From the NCBI GenBank assembly GCA_003648125.1, contig QMOE01000100.1, forward strand, positions 1 to 7,385: a DNA stretch of 7,385 nt, written 5' to 3'. The stretch's first letter is position 1; each line of letters opens with the position of its first letter. The notes beneath the pieces were generated by a model. That model was not told the origin of the DNA. It ran no database searches and saw nothing but the letters and a program-made list of their open reading frames with translations. Both the position numbers and the translations under genes were made by a program. The stretch comes from Chloroflexota bacterium. GTDB taxonomy: Bacteria > Chloroflexota > Anaerolineae > B4-G1. Shown here piece after piece: positions 6,066 to 7,385 of this stretch.

Positions 6066-7079
6066 TTACAGTTTGACCAGCACTTTCACCGCCTCGTGTG
6101 GTGGATGCGTCAGCACCTCGAAGCCCTGTTCGACCACGTCTTCCAGGGCGATTTCGTGAGAGATCAACGATTCCACGTCCACCCGGCTCTGGGCGATGAA
6201 GTCCAGTGCCAGCGGTATTTCCTCGTACCCACCGTAGGAGCCTTTGATGCCCACCTCGCTCAGCACCACGGTCATGAAGTCAGCAGTCACCGGCTCCTCA
6301 GCGATGCCCACGACCACGATCTGGCCGCCCTTGCGCACCAGGGTGATCGCGTCCTCGATGGCGGCGGGCACGCCGGCACAGACGAAGATCACGTCTGCCC
6401 CCAGCCCTTCGGTAGGCTCATCCAAAGCGACGAACAAGTTATCCTTTTCAGGGTTGAACACCGTCGTCGCGCCTAACCGCGCGGCCAGCTCCGCCCGCGC
6501 GGGGTTTAGCTCGGTGACGTAGACCTCCCGTGCCCCGGCCAGGCGGGCACATTGCAGCGTCAGCAGGCCGATAGGCCCTGCCCCCATGACCAGTACCCGG
6601 TCGCCGGGTTTGAGCGCGGACAGGCGTACCGCGTGCAGGGCATTGCCCAATGGTTCGGTGAGAGCCGCCTGGCGAGTAGTCACTCCCGCTGGCAGATGGC
6701 ACGCGGCCGGGGCCGGCACCTTCGCGTACTCGGCCATGCCCCCATTGTGGCTAACCCCCGGCTGGACCACGTCCTCGCACTGCCCGCCCATCCCGTGTCG
6801 GCAGAAATAACACATCCCGCAGGGGACGATACTGTTCACCGCGACCAGGTCACCCACGTCCAGGCCGTACACCCTCTCGCCGGTGCTGACAATCTCGCCC
6901 GCGAACTCGTGGCCGATGATCAGCCCCGGCTCGTAAGTGCCCGTCTCGTAGGCGTCAATGTCCGAGCCGCAGATACCGCAGTAATGCACTTTGATCACCA
7001 CTTCGCCGGGGCCAGGCTCGGGCACGGGCAACTTGGCGATCTCGATTTGACCGATTCCCTGGAAAATGGCAGCTTTCAT
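6066..7079 (-). CDS. Zinc-dependent medium-chain alcohol/polyol dehydrogenase (sorbitol/threonine dehydrogenase-like)
   Basis: This 337-residue protein has the length and layout of MDR dehydrogenases: a GroES-like catalytic domain (ADH_N, about 1-150), then a Rossmann domain (ADH_zinc_N). Catalytic zinc ligands are C37 in CGICGSD, H57 and E58 in the GHE motif, and probably E142 in TEP. The structural zinc site is complete with C87, C90, C93 and C101. The GAGPIG nucleotide loop is at 166-171, and an acidic E190 after the second strand favours NAD over NADP. It probably oxidises a secondary alcohol of a polyol, sugar derivative or amino acid such as threonine to a ketone; the exact substrate cannot be told. 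I chose the ATG at 7079 because the fold starts there with MKAAIF and GGAGG (7088-7092) lies 8 bases upstream. An upstream start at 7175 would overlap the preceding gene and add an unconserved leader. It lies 59 bases after the ThDP enzyme gene. Confidence 0.95.
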   Translation of the reverse strand: MKAAIFQGIGQIEIAKLPVPEPGPGEVVIKVHYCGICGSDIDAYETGTYEPGLIIGHEFAGEIVSTGERVYGLDVGDLVAVNSIVPCGMCYFCRHGMGGQCEDVVQPGVSHNGGMAEYAKVPAPAACHLPAGVTTRQAALTEPLGNALHAVRLSALKPGDRVLVMGAGPIGLLTLQCARLAGAREVYVTELNPARAELAARLGATTVFNPEKDNLFVALDEPTEGLGADVIFVCAGVPAAIEDAITLVRKGGQIVVVGIAEEPVTADFMTVVLSEVGIKGSYGGYEEIPLALDFIAQSRVDVESLISHEIALEDVVEQGFEVLTHPPHEAVKVLVKL

Positions 7080-7087
7080 AGGCTTTT

Positions 7088-7092
7088 CCTCC
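7088..7092 (-). promoter_or_regulatory. Ribosome binding site that fixes the zinc dehydrogenase start
   Basis: The minus strand reads GGAGG here, 8 bases before the ATG at 7079. It is a full consensus match and shows that the longer reading frame reaching to 7175 is not the real start. Confidence 0.75.
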
Positions 7093-7138
7093 GTATGCTT
7101 GAACTTGGATTCTGGACACGGGTTTCTAGCGGAGCTCT

Positions 7139-7385
7139 TTAGCACCGGGGCTGAATCTCGCAGCCCTCCATCCACAACCCGTCCAGAATCTCCAGGTCGG
7201 GTGGAACCAGGTTGATCTCGGGGTCTATGATCACGTCGAGCACGGCGGGCAATCCGGAATCTACCGCGCGCTGCAAGGCGGGTCTGATCTGGTCAGGCTC
7301 GGTGACTCGCTCACCGTAGCAGCCCAGCGCCTGGGCGAAGAGATCGTAACGCACTGGTGACAGGTTCACCCCGATGTACCGCTCA
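7139..7385 (-). CDS. Thiamine-diphosphate-dependent enzyme, C-terminal end only (acetolactate synthase-like), cut by window edge
   Basis: Only the last 81 residues are visible; the frame stays open through base 7385, so the gene continues outside the window and no start can be given. The visible part fits the C-terminal ThDP-binding domain (TPP_enzyme_C, PF02775) of the acetolactate synthase / benzoylformate decarboxylase / oxalyl-CoA decarboxylase superfamily. It has the closing pattern of an R-Y-D-L-F-A-Q-A-L-G helix, a Y-G-E-R-V strand, a P-x-Q-I-R-P-A-L-Q-R-A helix, then a G-L-P-A-V-L-D-V-I-I-D-P strand. These enzymes make or break C-C bonds next to a carbonyl (2-keto acids and relatives). 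The GDG motif and the catalytic Glu lie upstream, out of view, so the reaction cannot be specified. A GTG at 7369 is an internal valine codon, not a start. It is the first visible gene of the metabolic run. Confidence 0.88.
   Translation of the reverse strand, partial: ERYIGVNLSPVRYDLFAQALGCYGERVTEPDQIRPALQRAVDSGLPAVLDVIIDPEINLVPPDLEILDGLWMEGCEIQPRC

Noticed and set aside
6552..7142. Plus-strand open frame of 196 codons opposite the zinc dehydrogenase
   Set aside because: It covers a gene with intact catalytic and zinc motifs on the minus strand and shows no recognisable domain of its own.
7080..7175. Upstream extension of the zinc dehydrogenase to a start at 7175
   Set aside because: It would overlap the ThDP enzyme gene and add 32 unconserved residues, while the ATG at 7079 has a consensus ribosome site and matches the family's N-terminus.

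Overview
All seven genes that can be supported lie on the minus strand, packed head to tail with short gaps or overlaps, so the window reads from right (7385) to left (1). The DNA is GC-rich by eye. The gene style is a CHAT protease with its usual N-terminal extension, a stand-alone SCP2-type protein, and medium- and short-chain dehydrogenases in co-directional runs. This suggests an environmental bacterium, perhaps Chloroflexota (Anaerolineae-like). The assignment rests on general resemblance and is low confidence. I see no RNA genes, insertion sequences or CRISPR array, and no stretch of more than 300 bases lacks a gene.

Right part, 7385 to 4721, is a metabolic run: the C-terminal end of a thiamine-diphosphate (acetolactate-synthase-like) enzyme cut by the window edge, a zinc-dependent medium-chain alcohol/polyol dehydrogenase, a small SCP2 (sterol-carrier-like) protein, and an NAD(P)-dependent short-chain dehydrogenase. 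Gaps are 59 and 53 bases. At the SCP2/SDR junction the SDR start lies 8 bases past the SCP2 stop codon, or overlaps it if a GTG is used. Two dehydrogenases with a C-C bond-forming or -cleaving enzyme suggest catabolism of a hydroxylated carbon compound. The substrate cannot be read from the sequence.

Left part, 4653 to 7, is a tightly coupled three-gene cassette: a secreted, probably membrane-anchored protein with a Thr/Pro-rich linker; a 1096-residue transmembrane receptor; and a small four-helix membrane protein. The second gene starts 2 bases after the stop of the first, and the third overlaps the second by 8 bases. The receptor is the highlight. Its extracytoplasmic half is a long Reg_prop beta-propeller array (13 visible blade motifs) plus a Y_Y_Y-like domain, the sensor architecture known from hybrid two-component systems. 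After a single membrane helix, the cytoplasmic half is a caspase-like CHAT peptidase with an apparently intact His/Cys dyad (H917, C968) instead of a histidine kinase. I infer a one-protein device that converts an outside signal into proteolysis inside the cell, with the two small neighbours as candidate co-sensor and as substrate or effector. This function is untested.

The 67-base gap between the two parts (4654 to 4720) holds a perfect 8-bp inverted repeat and the ribosome binding site of the cassette's first gene. I see no clear terminator or promoter, so whether the cassette is transcribed with the metabolic genes is open.
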